64,000 nucleotides of DNA, taken from Ensifer adhaerens (lineage in GTDB: Bacteria; Pseudomonadota; Alphaproteobacteria; Rhizobiales; Rhizobiaceae). Under the pieces are notes generated by a model. That model had not been told where the DNA came from and ran no database searches. It saw only the letters and a list, made by a program, of their open reading frames with translations. Positions 27,832 to 37,584 of this stretch are shown in pieces (positions within the stretch are counted from its first letter, which is position 1; each line of letters starts with the position of its first letter). A program made the position numbers and the translations under genes. The DNA is taken from the NCBI RefSeq assembly GCF_000697965.2, contig NZ_CP015880.1:1674001-1738000 (forward strand), given 5' to 3'.

Positions 27832-28055
27832 GCGCCGGTCGCTCCCTTGTGATTCGCACGGGCAGCAGGCCGCAATCAGCGAACGGCCGCCCGTTTTTCC
27901 GCTGTGACACTTACACGCCCGACGACGCAAACAAAAGTCAAAATGAAATCGGCACTCAGGATTCCGTGTGCTTGCCGGCACCGCTTGCCATTGCAATCGC
28001 CGATGAGTTCGCCTACCCGATCAACAACGGTTTTCAGCGCCAAGAGGTTTTCTCC

Positions 28056-28730
28056 TTGTCTTCTCCCATTGTCGTCTTCGACCTCGACGGAACGCTCGTC
28101 GACACGGCCCCAGACCTGGTCGCCAGCCTCAACCATGCGGTTACCCAGGCCGGCGTCGAGCCGGTCACCTACGGCGACCTCACCCATCTCGTCGGCCACG
28201 GTGCCCGCGCCATGATCGAGCGCACCTTTGCGATGCGGCAAAAGCCGCTGGCCGAAGACATGCTGGAATGGCAGCTGAAGGAGTTCGTCGATTTCTACCA
28301 CGGCTCGATGCCGGGCGATTCGCTGCCCTATCCGGGCCTGGTCGACGCGCTCGACCGCCTATCCGGCGCCGGCTTCAAGCTCGCGGTCTGCACCAACAAG
28401 CCGGAAAAGCTCGCCACGCGTCTGCTCGAACGGCTCGGCCTGATCGAGCGCTTCGCCGCGATATCGGGCGGCGATACCTTCGAAGTGCGCAAACCGGATG
28501 CTGCCCACCTGCTGCGCACGGTCTCCAATGCCGGGGGCCTGGCAACCCGCGCCGTGATGGTCGGCGACAGCCTCAACGACTTCCTCGTCGCCCGCAATGC
28601 TCAGGTGCCCTCGATCGCCGTTCCCTTCGGCTATTCCGATGTGCCGGTCGAAAGCCTCGACCCCACCGTTGTCATCAGCCACTTCGACGAACTGACCCCG
28701 GATCTGGTCTCGGGCCTGTTTTCCAAATAG
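28056..28730 (+). CDS. gph: Phosphoglycolate phosphatase (HAD superfamily)
   Basis: A 224-residue HAD hydrolase that removes phosphate from 2-phosphoglycolate. The four HAD motifs are FDLDGTLVDTAPDL (nucleophile Asp), CTNKPEKLA, the Lys of EVRKPDAAHLL, and VMVGDSLNDFLVA. The motif I Asp lies within 10 residues of the N terminus only if translation begins at TTG 28056, which has GAGG 8 bases upstream; the frame extends 207 bases further but the extra residues look like noncoding sequence. Gph removes a by-product of oxygen-damaged DNA repair or photorespiration-like reactions. It ends at a strong shared terminator. Confidence 0.88.
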   Translation: MSSPIVVFDLDGTLVDTAPDLVASLNHAVTQAGVEPVTYGDLTHLVGHGARAMIERTFAMRQKPLAEDMLEWQLKEFVDFYHGSMPGDSLPYPGLVDALDRLSGAGFKLAVCTNKPEKLATRLLERLGLIERFAAISGGDTFEVRKPDAAHLLRTVSNAGGLATRAVMVGDSLNDFLVARNAQVPSIAVPFGYSDVPVESLDPTVVISHFDELTPDLVSGLFSK

Positions 28731-28740
28731 AAGACAAGAA

Positions 28741-28770
28741 AAAGGCCGCTCGAAGCGGCCTTTTTCTTGC
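28741..28770. terminator. Bidirectional terminator between gph and the L,D-transpeptidase gene
   Basis: AAAAAGGCCGCT, a CGA loop, then AGCGGCCTTTTT form a strong stem flanked by A and T runs on both sides. It can serve both convergent genes. Confidence 0.92.
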
Positions 28771-30660
28771 TTATCCTTCCGCCCGGCGTGCGCCGCGCGT
28801 CGCCTCGAAGGCCCGGTTCATATACATGTCGCGCTCATAGACGTCGTTGAAGTACTCGACCACGCCGTCCTTGTTCGGCCAAGCCGTGAAGTAGGCGACG
28901 TAGACGGGAACCTTCACCGGGACCTGCAGCGCCTTGTTGCGGCCGCCGGCGATCTCCTTGCCGACATCGTCGACGCTCGTGCCGAGCACGGCTGCCGCCA
29001 TCAGGCGAGGATCGGCAAGCCGCACGCAGCCATGGCTGAGCGCGCGATTGTCACGCTTGAAGAAGCTCTTCGACGGCGTGTCGTGCATGTAGATCGCGTG
29101 ACTGTTGGGGAACAGGATCTTCAACTCGCCAAGCGCATTGTCGCTGCTCGGCGGCTGACGCACGGCAACCGATGCGGTCGAGCCGTTCCAGTTGACCGAT
29201 GCGGACGGGACCGGGCGACCGCCGACCTCGACCTGGTAGCCCATCCGGTCGAGATAGTTCGGGTCGCTCCTGAGCTTCGGCAGCATCTCGTTGACGATGA
29301 TCGACTGCGGCACGCCCCAGTAGGGGTTGACCTCGACCGTCTGGATCTCGTCCTGGAAGAAGTAGGTCTGGTTCGCCTTGGACCCGACGACGACGCGCAT
29401 GGAGAACTGCTCGGCGCCCTTGTCGGCGTAGGTGGCGGTAAAGGCCGGCTGGTTGATGAAGACGTAGCGGTCGCCGAGACCATCCGGCAGCCAGCGCGCC
29501 TGCTCCATGGCGATTTCGAGCTTGTTGATCTTGGAGGCGACCGTGTCGCCGCCCGTCAGGATGCGAAGCGACGCCTGGCCGACGACACCGTCGGCCTTGA
29601 GCCCGTGCTCCTGCTGAAAGGCCTCCACCACAGCAACCAGCTCCGGCGTGTATTCCGGCGTGCCCTGGTAGGCGGCAAGAACCGTGGCATGATCGGCCTT
29701 CAGCTTCTCCGAGCCCTTGAGGCGGATACCTGCGATGACGTTGGCGAGCTCGGGATTGCTCTGCCCCGGCTTCAGCAGCGTGCCGGGCGCGATTTCGACG
29801 CGCTGCTCGACGCTCTGCTCGGAGCGCAGCTTCACCAGTTCGGCAGAAAGAGCGGCAAATTGCGCGCTCTTCGGGTTCTGCTCATTGAGAAGCGCGGTCA
29901 TGTCGCTGCTTGCCGACATCTTGTCGAGAAGCGGTAGCAGATCCACCGTCTTGCGCTTGAAGTCGTGATAGCCGGAGATCTTGTTCGGGTCGATGCGACC
30001 GCGCACCGTGTCCTGCACGTAGCTGAGCGTCGCTGCCGAAAGCGCGATCTCGAACTGCACGAGCTCTTTCTCGCGGGCGATCATGTCGCCGCGATCGAAC
30101 GTATCGGAGGGCACGCTGACGGCATAATCCTGCGGATCGAGGCCGACCTTGGCGGCGTCGGCAAGAACGGCAACCGCCGCCTTCGCCTTGGCGTTGACGC
30201 CTTCGGCGCCAATCCAGATGTAATCCATGCGGGCGCCGTAATGGGCTTCGACCGCCTTTGCGACGTCACCCGAGGCGCGCACATTGATGCCGGGAAGGAA
30301 CTGCCGCGCGTCAGCCAGCGGCATGCGCAGCACCGGCGGCAGCGCGTCGTTGCGCACGGAGCCGGTGACCAAGGGATCGAGCAGCTTGTCGGTTGCGATC
30401 CGACGCAGCGGCTCCGCCTTGTAGGTATAGTATTTCGGGCCGGTGATCTTCGGCAGCGGCTTGGCCGCCTGCTGCGGGTCAGCCATCGTGCCGACGCCGG
30501 GGAGCGGCTGGGTCGGTTGCACCTGCTGCGCCTCGGGCTTCTTTCTGCCTGCCCGAATGAAATCGCCGAACGTGAAGGCCGAAGCCGGCCGCGCGTCCAT
30601 GGTCGCGATCGCACAGCCGCTCATGAGCGCCACGATCGCTGCCGTCTTAAGAACTCTCAT
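28771..30660 (-). CDS. L,D-transpeptidase, YcbB/YkuD type
   Basis: A 629-residue cell-wall enzyme that makes 3-3 cross-links in peptidoglycan or attaches proteins to it. The signal sequence holds a lipobox-like MSGC, so it may be a lipoprotein. A long scaffold region follows, then a peptidoglycan-binding segment (VAVVEAFQQEHGLKADGVVG) and a C-terminal YkuD catalytic domain with IYMHDTPSKSFF and the active-site ALSHGCVRLADP (His and Cys present). This is the YcbB arrangement. It is divergent from fumC across a 510-bp gap. Confidence 0.92.
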   Translation of the reverse strand: MRVLKTAAIVALMSGCAIATMDARPASAFTFGDFIRAGRKKPEAQQVQPTQPLPGVGTMADPQQAAKPLPKITGPKYYTYKAEPLRRIATDKLLDPLVTGSVRNDALPPVLRMPLADARQFLPGINVRASGDVAKAVEAHYGARMDYIWIGAEGVNAKAKAAVAVLADAAKVGLDPQDYAVSVPSDTFDRGDMIAREKELVQFEIALSAATLSYVQDTVRGRIDPNKISGYHDFKRKTVDLLPLLDKMSASSDMTALLNEQNPKSAQFAALSAELVKLRSEQSVEQRVEIAPGTLLKPGQSNPELANVIAGIRLKGSEKLKADHATVLAAYQGTPEYTPELVAVVEAFQQEHGLKADGVVGQASLRILTGGDTVASKINKLEIAMEQARWLPDGLGDRYVFINQPAFTATYADKGAEQFSMRVVVGSKANQTYFFQDEIQTVEVNPYWGVPQSIIVNEMLPKLRSDPNYLDRMGYQVEVGGRPVPSASVNWNGSTASVAVRQPPSSDNALGELKILFPNSHAIYMHDTPSKSFFKRDNRALSHGCVRLADPRLMAAAVLGTSVDDVGKEIAGGRNKALQVPVKVPVYVAYFTAWPNKDGVVEYFNDVYERDMYMNRAFEATRGARRAEG

Positions 30661-31170
30661 ATGAAACTACGTCCCCGTATCGCGTTGTCGCCGAATTCGG
30701 CTGAAGCCAGATTCTCGCCACGCCCTCGTGCGCTAAAAGTTATAGAAAAGGATGGTGAATGAAAAGGAAACGCGCCGATAACGATCGTCCTCGAACCTCC
30801 GTTTAGAATCTCCCCAACGCCTCATTTGCAGGACGTTCAGCGAGCGATAAAAATTTGATCCCACTGGATTTTATTTCGGTGCGCGCGTTGGCACGGGCGG
30901 CGGCCGGCGATCGGCGCTGGAAAAGAAGATGGCGTCTGTGACCGAAACATCACAACGCCGCCAAACGCCCGGCAAGGACCGAATCACGGTGACGCGACAT
31001 GCACCCGCCACGCCCAAGGGGTTTCAAACGATTGTAGCATGGCCAGCCATGGACCGCCCCTTTACAAGCTCCAGCCGTCGGGGCAGAGAGAGGCCCGGCA
31101 CCCTGGAGAGATCGGCCACACGGCCCCTCGCCCAGGCTTGATGAACCGCATGATCAAGGCAGGTATCACG
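30661..31170. other. Long intergenic region between the L,D-transpeptidase and fumC
   Basis: About 510 bases hold the divergent promoters of the two genes. An AT-rich part (about 30735-30870) is the likeliest promoter zone for both. Short frames here (for example 30929-31141) have no ribosome binding site or recognisable sequence. I see no RNA gene. Confidence 0.4.
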
Positions 31171-32562
31171 ATGACATCGACGCGCACGGAAACAGATACG
31201 TTCGGCCCCATCGAAGTGGCAAATGACCGCTATTGGGGCGCCCAGGCCCAGCGTTCGCTCGGCAACTTCAAGATCGGCTGGGAAAAACAGCCGGCCTCGA
31301 TCGTCCGGGCGCTCGGCATCGTCAAGCAGGCGGCCGCCCGCACCAACCAGGCGCTCGGCCGGCTGGATTCGACCGTCGCCGACGCCATCGTCAAGGCTTC
31401 GCAGGAAGTGATCGACGGCAAGCTCAACGACCACTTCCCGCTCGTCGTCTGGCAGACCGGCTCCGGCACGCAGTCGAACATGAACGCCAACGAGGTGATC
31501 TCGAACCGAGCCATCGAACTGCTCGGCGGCGTCATGGGCTCGAAGAAGCCGGTGCATCCGAACGACCACGTCAATATGAGCCAGTCGTCGAACGACACCT
31601 ATCCGACGGCCATGCACATCGCCTGCGCCGAGCGCGTCATCCATGACCTGCTGCCGGCGCTGAAGCACCTGCACAAGGCGCTCGAAGCCAAGGTCAAGGC
31701 GTTCGACCACATCATCAAGATCGGCCGCACCCACACCCAGGACGCAACGCCGCTGACGCTCGGCCAGGAGTTCTCCGGCTACGCGGCGCAGGTCGCCTCC
31801 TCGATCAAGCGCATCGAAATGACGCTGCCGGGCCTTTGCGAACTCGCCCAGGGCGGCACGGCCGTCGGTACCGGCCTCAATGCGCCTGTCGGCTTTGCCG
31901 AAAAGGTCGCTGAAGAGATCGCCAAGATCACCGGGATCGCGTTTACCTCGGCGCCGAACAAGTTCGAAGCGCTCGCCGCCCATGATTCCATGGTCTTCAG
32001 CCATGGCGCGATCAATGCGACAGCCGCCGCCCTCTTCAAGATCGCCAACGACATCCGCTTCCTCGGCTCCGGCCCGCGCTCGGGTCTTGGCGAACTGTCG
32101 CTGCCCGAAAACGAGCCTGGCTCGTCGATCATGCCCGGCAAGGTCAACCCGACCCAGTGCGAAGCCCTGACCCAGGTCTGCGTCCAGGTGTTCGGCAACC
32201 ACGCCGCACTCACCTTCGCCGGCAGCCAGGGCCATTTCGAGCTCAACGTCTTCAACCCGCTGATGGCCTACAACTTCCTGCAGTCGGTACAGCTGCTGGC
32301 CGATGCGGCCGTATCCTTCACCGACAATTGCGTCGTCGGCATCGAGGCACGCGAAGACAACATCAAGGCGGCACTCGACCGCTCGCTGATGCTGGTGACG
32401 GCGCTTGCTCCGAAGATCGGCTACGACAACGCCGCCAAGATCGCCAAGACCGCCCACAAGAACGGCACGACGCTGCGCGAAGAAGCAGTCGGCGGCGGCT
32501 ATGTGACGAACGAAGAGTTCGACGCGGTCGTTCGTCCGGAAACAATGATCAGCCCGGCCTGA
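31171..32562 (+). CDS. fumC: Fumarate hydratase, class II
   Basis: A 463-residue oxygen-stable fumarase of the citric acid cycle, converting fumarate to malate. It matches FumC throughout: [46 protein letters not shown], the catalytic His region [20 protein letters not shown] and the superfamily signature [11 protein letters not shown] with the catalytic Ser. The start at 31171 has AGG upstream and begins the conserved N terminus; the frame extends 44 codons back without support. A hairpin follows 15 bases after the stop. Confidence 0.97.
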   Translation: MTSTRTETDTFGPIEVANDRYWGAQAQRSLGNFKIGWEKQPASIVRALGIVKQAAARTNQALGRLDSTVADAIVKASQEVIDGKLNDHFPLVVWQTGSGTQSNMNANEVISNRAIELLGGVMGSKKPVHPNDHVNMSQSSNDTYPTAMHIACAERVIHDLLPALKHLHKALEAKVKAFDHIIKIGRTHTQDATPLTLGQEFSGYAAQVASSIKRIEMTLPGLCELAQGGTAVGTGLNAPVGFAEKVAEEIAKITGIAFTSAPNKFEALAAHDSMVFSHGAINATAAALFKIANDIRFLGSGPRSGLGELSLPENEPGSSIMPGKVNPTQCEALTQVCVQVFGNHAALTFAGSQGHFELNVFNPLMAYNFLQSVQLLADAAVSFTDNCVVGIEAREDNIKAALDRSLMLVTALAPKIGYDNAAKIAKTAHKNGTTLREEAVGGGYVTNEEFDAVVRPETMISPA

Positions 32563-32576
32563 TCCATTTTGATACA

Positions 32577-32601
32577 CCACGGCGCCTCCAAGGCGCCGTG
32601 G
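32577..32601 (+). terminator. Hairpin terminator after fumC
   Basis: CCACGGCGCC and GGCGCCGTGG form a perfect 10-bp stem with loop TCCAA, followed by CTTTGA. Confidence 0.8.
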
Positions 32602-32754
32602 CTTTGATGTCGCGAACGCACTGTCGATCGGCAAAATCTGCCGTGATCGGTCATGATGCGGCGGCGCGACGGCGGCAAATATTAAGACTTCGCAAATCAT
32701 TTGCCCCTAAAAATAATGACCGATAAGCAGCGTTTCATATTAGGGGGTTTGCAG

Positions 32755-33825
32755 ATGCAAACGGCAAGCTCGGGCAAGGCTCAGACGCCCGATATCGCAG
32801 CGCAGGTAACCCATGCGATGCGCATGATGGGCGTGGCGCCCATCCCCCGCAACTACGAGCTCTATTACGAAGCCTATCTCGGCTCCAACCCGCAATTGTC
32901 GAAGGAGCTGGCAGCGCTCGGCAGCCGCGCGACCCAGGAAGAACTGGATGCAATCGGCGCGCAGTACTTCAGCCACATCCATCGCTCCACCGGCATCGAA
33001 CGCGCCCACACCACGCTTGCGGCCAAGCTTGCCGAACTCGTCACCCTGTTGCGCGACGAGCAATATGCGCTCGAGAACTACAACAAGGTTCTCGACGAGG
33101 CCTATGTCAACATCGTCAGCAAGAGCGCGTCGAGCGCCGATATCCTGCGCCACGCAATCGGCATCCTGACCGACGCCACGGCCGAGACGATGAGCCAGGG
33201 CAAGGAACGCGTCGAGACTGTCGTGCAGAAGTCCTTCGAGATGGAGGTCATTCGGCAGGAACTCGACGAGTACAAGCGTATCGCCAACACCGACTCGCTG
33301 ACGCGGCTCGCCAACCGCCGTGCCTTCGACGACAATCTGGCGGCCGTCTACAACAACGAGCACCTGCGAAACTTCACCGGCCTGCTCGTTGCCGACATCG
33401 ACCATTTCAAGAAGGTCAACGACACCTTCGGCCATCCGGTCGGCGACAAGATCCTTGCGACCGTCGGCGGCGTGCTGCGCGCCAACCTGCGCCGCGAAGC
33501 CTTCGTCGCGCGCACCGGCGGTGAGGAGTTCGCCATCATCCTCGGCGACAGCAGCCAGGAAGAATGCCTCCAGATCGCCGACCGCATCCGCACTGTGCTG
33601 GCCGCAACGCCCTTCCGCAACTCCAAGACCGGCGTCAATTACGGCCCGATCACGCTGTCCGTCGGCGTCTGCATGGCGACGGCCGCCGAAGACCCGGTCG
33701 ACCTCTACAACAAGGCCGACATCGCGCTCTACTCGGCCAAGAACGCCGGCCGCAACAAGACGGTTCTCTTCGAAGACGGCATGCGCAAGGAATCCGGCCG
33801 CAACTGGCTGATCTACCGCCGCTGA
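32755..33825 (+). CDS. Diguanylate cyclase (GGEEF)
   Basis: A 356-residue cytoplasmic cyclic-di-GMP synthase. The first 190 residues are helical with no membrane segment (ALENYNKVLDEAYVNIV suggests coiled coil) and could be a sensor or dimerisation part. A GGDEF domain follows, with DSLTRLANRRAF, DIDHFKKVNDTFGHPVGD and the active-site loop RTGGEEFAIILG. The allosteric RxxD position is not obvious. The start at 32755 has AGGGGG 9 bases upstream; earlier in-frame starts at TTG 32701 and ATG 32716 lack one. It stands alone between two terminators. Confidence 0.9.
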   Translation: MQTASSGKAQTPDIAAQVTHAMRMMGVAPIPRNYELYYEAYLGSNPQLSKELAALGSRATQEELDAIGAQYFSHIHRSTGIERAHTTLAAKLAELVTLLRDEQYALENYNKVLDEAYVNIVSKSASSADILRHAIGILTDATAETMSQGKERVETVVQKSFEMEVIRQELDEYKRIANTDSLTRLANRRAFDDNLAAVYNNEHLRNFTGLLVADIDHFKKVNDTFGHPVGDKILATVGGVLRANLRREAFVARTGGEEFAIILGDSSQEECLQIADRIRTVLAATPFRNSKTGVNYGPITLSVGVCMATAAEDPVDLYNKADIALYSAKNAGRNKTVLFEDGMRKESGRNWLIYRR

Positions 33826-33860
33826 GACAGCAGCGCCTACCTGAAACGAAACCGACAACG

Positions 33861-33884
33861 GGCGCCTTCACGGGCGCCTTTTGC
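33861..33884 (+). terminator. Hairpin terminator after the diguanylate cyclase gene
   Basis: GGGCGCC, TTCAC, GGGCGCC gives a 6-bp GGCGCC self-complementary stem followed by TTTTGCGTTT, about 35 bases after the stop codon. Confidence 0.7.
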
Positions 33885-33922
33885 GTTTCATGGGCAACGA
33901 GCCCGCTTTCCGCTCAAATGCG

Positions 33923-34708
33923 TTACCGGCGGCAGGAATCGGCGCCTGCGGCGCGAGCGATTGCGATGATCTCCGGCCGGTACTCGAAGTGCATCGTGTC
34001 GAAGTGATACCAGCGGCCGCCCCAGATGAAGCCGTGTTTCTCGAAGGCTTGGACGATGTCCAGCGGATAGCGGTTGCGATAGCCGCCCCTGGCTTTTCCC
34101 GCCCAACGCCAATAGTCGGCAAAGCGCGTGTTGATATCGATGGCCGCACCGAAGCTGTGGACCGACAGCGTCGCAGCGCCGGCAATTGGCCGCCAGTTGA
34201 AGGTACCGGCACTCGGGCTGAGATAGCGCTTGAGTTCGGCTTGCCGCGAAAGGTCAGCAGCAACAGCCTTCAGCGCCGCCGCCATCCCGTGCTTCCTCGT
34301 CACTTGCAGCCATTCGCCGAACCAGTCCACGCTCACGAGATCCCGCCGGACGGCTGCAGCGCTGCCGCCATAGAGCCGTTTCAGCAGCGCTTCGCTGCGG
34401 ATGCGCCCCGGGTCGAAATCGACCGCCGGTGGCGTCGCACAGGCGCCGAGCGGATAGATCTGCGACAGGCTGTCCTCGACGTCTCCTGCCGCGAGTTTCT
34501 CGGCATGGCTTTTCGCTCGGCCGTCGTCGATGATGATCGGCGGTCCGCCATCCCTGAGGACCAGGGCATTATTCTCGATGCGCTCGATGGCATCAGGGTA
34601 GCGGGCTGCCAGCAGCCTGAGCTTCTCCGACAGCAACGGCTCGGTGGCAGACGCCTTGCCGATTAGGAGAGCGAGCAGGAGTGCACCTGTCATAGCTTGC
34701 CGCAGCAC
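33923..34708 (-). CDS. M15-family peptidase, VanY-like D,D-carboxypeptidase type
   Basis: A 261-residue exported protein. The signal peptide is RQAMTGALLLALLIGKASA. The C-terminal half carries metallopeptidase M15 features: VHSFGAAIDIN (the SxHxxGxAxD-type metal ligands, with His and Asp) and WYHFDTMHFEYRPE, with the second metal-ligand His. Such enzymes trim D-Ala from peptidoglycan peptides. The middle is variable and the specificity unknown. It follows the flavoprotein gene on the same strand by about 54 bp and may share its transcript. Confidence 0.85.
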   Translation of the reverse strand: MLRQAMTGALLLALLIGKASATEPLLSEKLRLLAARYPDAIERIENNALVLRDGGPPIIIDDGRAKSHAEKLAAGDVEDSLSQIYPLGACATPPAVDFDPGRIRSEALLKRLYGGSAAAVRRDLVSVDWFGEWLQVTRKHGMAAALKAVAADLSRQAELKRYLSPSAGTFNWRPIAGAATLSVHSFGAAIDINTRFADYWRWAGKARGGYRNRYPLDIVQAFEKHGFIWGGRWYHFDTMHFEYRPEIIAIARAAGADSCRR

Positions 34709-34762
34709 CCTCGCCTCCAGCCTCTGTGCTTGGCCAATCGTGCCGATCAGCCGGGACGCAGC

Positions 34763-35371
34763 CTACCACATGGTCTTGGCGGCGCGCTCCGGCCATTCTC
34801 GGTCATAGGTGTCACGGTCGAAATCCGCCTTGGCGGCCTTCAGAAGCGTGCCAGGCGTCGGCAGCGATGCCGGATCGAGGAAGCGGTCTGGGTTCCAGAG
34901 CTGGGCGCGCATGACGGCGCGGGCGCATTGGAAATAGACCTCACCGATCGTCACGACGATAACGCTGCGCGGATGTTTGCCGTCGACCTCGAAGCTTTCC
35001 GTCAAGCCAGGATCGACACTGAGGACCGCCGTGCCGTTGATGCGCATCGTCGTGTTCGAGCCGGGGATCAGGAACATCAGCGCCACGCGCGGATCGCGCA
35101 CGATATTGGCGAGCGAATCGACGCGGTTGTTGCCGCGCCAGTCCGGAATCAGCACCGTCCTGTCGTCGGCGATCCGCACGACGCAATCATCGTCCCCGCG
35201 CGGCGAGCAATCCAGGCCCTCCGGACCGACGGTCGCGAGCGCGCAGAAAGGCGATGCCTCGATCATCAGCCGGTATTCAGCCGTCAGCGTCTTGGTGACC
35301 TTGGCCACCGATGCTTCGCTGACGCCGCCATAGAGCGCGTTGAGTTCCTCGACCGAGGCGATGATCGACAT
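34763..35371 (-). CDS. Pyridoxamine 5'-phosphate oxidase-related flavoprotein
   Basis: A 202-residue protein of the PNP-oxidase-like FMN-binding split-barrel fold, similar to the MSMEG_1061-type subgroup. Key segments are MIEASPFCALATVGPEGLDCSPRGD (within the FMN-binding strand pair), LIPDWRGNNRVDSLANI and VALMFLIPGSNTTMRINGTA. It probably binds FMN or F420, and the substrate is unknown. The start at 35371 is preceded by GGGGAC; a longer frame runs 60 codons upstream. It probably cotranscribes with the M15 peptidase gene. Confidence 0.85.
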   Translation of the reverse strand: MSIIASVEELNALYGGVSEASVAKVTKTLTAEYRLMIEASPFCALATVGPEGLDCSPRGDDDCVVRIADDRTVLIPDWRGNNRVDSLANIVRDPRVALMFLIPGSNTTMRINGTAVLSVDPGLTESFEVDGKHPRSVIVVTIGEVYFQCARAVMRAQLWNPDRFLDPASLPTPGTLLKAAKADFDRDTYDREWPERAAKTMW

Positions 35372-35498
35372 ACCGTCCCCCAATGCTGCCAGATTTCCCC
35401 GGGGAACGATCAGGGCGCTGATCTGCGCGCCGAATCCCGGGCCAGTGACCCTTCGGCCGATAGCATGACAGACTGATGACGAGGTCAACGAAAAATAG

Positions 35499-36407
35499 TC
35501 AGGCGACGGCTTTTTGATCTTCCGCGTGTATGAAGGCGTTGATCCGCGCAATCACCGGTGCGGCCGAAACAATGCGCCTGTGGCCAAAACCGTTTGCCCA
35601 GTGCATCTCGACATTCGGCCCGGCCGCCGCATAACGGCGCGCATGGTCGGCGGAGACTTCCTTGTCGTCTTCCGCATGGATGATGAGCGTCGGCACGGCA
35701 CGCGCCTGGATCACGCGCGCGGCATCGAAATCATCAAGGCGCCGTCCGGACAGACGCTCGACCACGCCTTCGAAAGCCGCCTGCGCCTTTGGCGACAGGC
35801 GAAGGATTTTTCCGAACCCTTTGAAAAGCCAGGTCATCTCGCTCGGCGCGCCGATCAGCACCAGCTTTCTCGGCATATGGCTGTGCACGTCGCAGACGAT
35901 GCCGCCGGCCGCACAGGCCAGGCTGCCGCCGCCGAAGGAATGGCCGACACAGACGTCGAAATTGCCGAAATGCCGCCAGGCCGCGTCGATCGCTCGAACC
36001 GCCGCCGGCATCGTCAGCGTGCGCCCCGGCGAAGCGCCGTGCCCTGGCCAATCGAGCGTCACCACCTCGGCGCCGCCCTTGACCAGGCCGTCGATCATCG
36101 CCGCCAGATAGTCGCTGCGCGATCCCCAGCCGTGCACGAGGAGAATGCGCTTGGTGTTGGCAGCCTCGCGCGGTGCGGCGAACTTGCGCGCCAGCACCCA
36201 GCCGCCGGCATAGGAGAGCGTCACCGGCTGCCCCCTGGCGATCACCGGGGCTGCAGCCGCAAGCGCCGCCCTTTCCTTGGCATTCTTCGGCCTTCTGCCG
36301 GGCGTGAGGGTGAACAGCCTGAAAGCGAGCCGCCCGGCCGCCTCGGGTGAAAACGCGTCGACGCCTTTCAGCGCGTTGCGGATGACCTTGATCGCAAAGG
36401 ATGCCAT
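35499..36407 (-). CDS. Alpha/beta hydrolase
   Basis: A 302-residue alpha/beta-hydrolase. The nucleophile elbow is GHSFGGG, the acid is likely in IIHAEDDKEV, and the catalytic His in NGFGHRRIV. The oxyanion-side motif is LVHGWGSRSD. A basic N-terminal segment of 60 residues precedes the fold. It is divergent from a MarR-type regulator with two operator-like palindromes in the 47-bp gap, so it is very probably under that regulator's control. The substrate is unknown; such pairs often respond to hydrophobic or phenolic compounds. Confidence 0.88.
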   Translation of the reverse strand: MASFAIKVIRNALKGVDAFSPEAAGRLAFRLFTLTPGRRPKNAKERAALAAAAPVIARGQPVTLSYAGGWVLARKFAAPREAANTKRILLVHGWGSRSDYLAAMIDGLVKGGAEVVTLDWPGHGASPGRTLTMPAAVRAIDAAWRHFGNFDVCVGHSFGGGSLACAAGGIVCDVHSHMPRKLVLIGAPSEMTWLFKGFGKILRLSPKAQAAFEGVVERLSGRRLDDFDAARVIQARAVPTLIIHAEDDKEVSADHARRYAAAGPNVEMHWANGFGHRRIVSAAPVIARINAFIHAEDQKAVA

Positions 36408-36425
36408 AGTGGGAATCTCTAAAAA

Positions 36426-36461
36426 TGTTCAATGCTGAACATAATTGTACAACGATGAACA
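36426..36461. promoter_or_regulatory. Two MarR-type operators
   Basis: TGTTCAATGCTGAACA (36426-36441) is an inverted repeat with perfect 6-bp arms, and TGTACAACGATGAACA (36446-36461) is an imperfect copy exactly 20 bp further on. The second covers the likely start codon of the MarR gene. Two half-turn-aligned sites in a divergent gap fit autorepression by that regulator plus control of the hydrolase. Confidence 0.75.
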
Positions 36462-36937
36462 AAAATCAAGTGACCACAGAACATCATTTTCCCTGGGACC
36501 ACCCCCGCTTCCGCAGCTGGATCGCGGTTGCCCGTGCCTGCCAATTGATGCAGCAGACGGTAACCCGCGAGATCGCCCATCTCGATATCAAGCCCCCGCA
36601 TCTCGACATCCTGATCAATCTCTACCGGTTCGACGGCATCTCGCAGCAGGAACTGGCACGCAAGCTGCTGGTCGGCCGCTCCAACATGAGCATGCTGCTG
36701 CCGCATCTGGAAAAACGCGGCCTGATCCTGCGTCGCGGTGACGAGAAGGACAAACGGGTGCTCAGGCTATCGCTGACGCCCGAGGGCCGCACGCTGACGG
36801 AGGCCGCGATGGAGATCCACACGGCGCTGATCGAAAGATTGCTCGACGATGAGTCGATCGATGACTGCTTGGTGGTCACCCGCTCCATGGAGCGGCTGAT
36901 CGGCCTGCTCTTGCGGGAGGAAGGCGAATTGGCCTGA
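36455..36937 (+). CDS. MarR-family transcriptional regulator
   Basis: A winged-helix regulator of about 160 residues. The recognition unit is ISQQELARKLLVGRSNMSMLLPHLEK followed by the wing LRRGDEKDKRVLRLSLTPEG, the hallmark of MarR. The start is uncertain: ATG 36455 lies within the second operator and has no clear ribosome binding site, so it may be leaderless; ATG 36425 has a GGGA 9 bases upstream but lies inside the first operator. It is divergent from the alpha/beta hydrolase gene and probably represses both. Confidence 0.88.
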   Translation: MNKNQVTTEHHFPWDHPRFRSWIAVARACQLMQQTVTREIAHLDIKPPHLDILINLYRFDGISQQELARKLLVGRSNMSMLLPHLEKRGLILRRGDEKDKRVLRLSLTPEGRTLTEAAMEIHTALIERLLDDESIDDCLVVTRSMERLIGLLLREEGELA

Positions 36938-36994
36938 GGTGGGCGCCACGCGGGCGCCGCATGCATGAAACCACGCGAGAGCGCACGGCCGTCG

Positions 36995-37369
36995 TCAGCG
37001 CGGCTTCTCGGCCTTGTCCCGTGACATGCCCTTCTCCACGAGCTCCTGCTCGTAGCCGGCAAACAGCTCCGCACCCTTTTCGCCGAGTTCGCGCAGGTAG
37101 TTCCAGGTGAAGATGCCGGTGTCGTGGAAGTCGTCAAAGCCGATGCGCACCGCATAGTTGCCGGTCGGCTGCACCGAAATGATCTGCACGTTGCGCTTGC
37201 CGGGCACGGTCACCCGCTGACCGGGACCATGGCCCTGCACTTCGGCCGACGGCGAAAGCACCCGCAGCATCTCGGCCGAGAGATCGAAGGAGGCTCCGTC
37301 GTTGAACGTCACCACAAGCCGGTGGCGATCCTTCGACACTCGCAATTCCGTCGGCCAGACTTCGCTCAT
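36995..37369 (-). CDS. DUF971-domain protein
   Basis: A 124-residue protein with the DUF971 fold, which is related to the N-terminal domain of gamma-butyrobetaine hydroxylase: [21 protein letters not shown], then [20 protein letters not shown] and [20 protein letters not shown]. Its role is not established; in other bacteria the domain is found near iron-sulfur carrier proteins. Its proximity to moaA, whose product carries iron-sulfur clusters, is suggestive. AAAGGAAGC precedes the start at 37369. The gene is divergent from moaA. Confidence 0.85.
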   Translation of the reverse strand: MSEVWPTELRVSKDRHRLVVTFNDGASFDLSAEMLRVLSPSAEVQGHGPGQRVTVPGKRNVQIISVQPTGNYAVRIGFDDFHDTGIFTWNYLRELGEKGAELFAGYEQELVEKGMSRDKAEKPR

Positions 37370-37584
37370 TTCGCTGCTTCCTTTCGCGTACGACAAACCG
37401 GATGCCGGCCATTCGCCGTAATCTGCGTCCCCCGATGCGGCATTGCTCTGAAGGACAACAATGCACTAGCGCAGAAATCGGCGCGCGAGAATTACCCGTC
37501 TCTTCCGATCAACACTTTGCGACAGTATGCGCCTTGACGCGACGATCTTCGACGACGACATTGAAGGGGCTGGGAGAAAGACGC

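Noticed and set aside
30929..31141. Short plus-strand frame upstream of fumC
   Set aside because: It has no ribosome binding site, its sequence is low in complexity, and it resembles nothing known.
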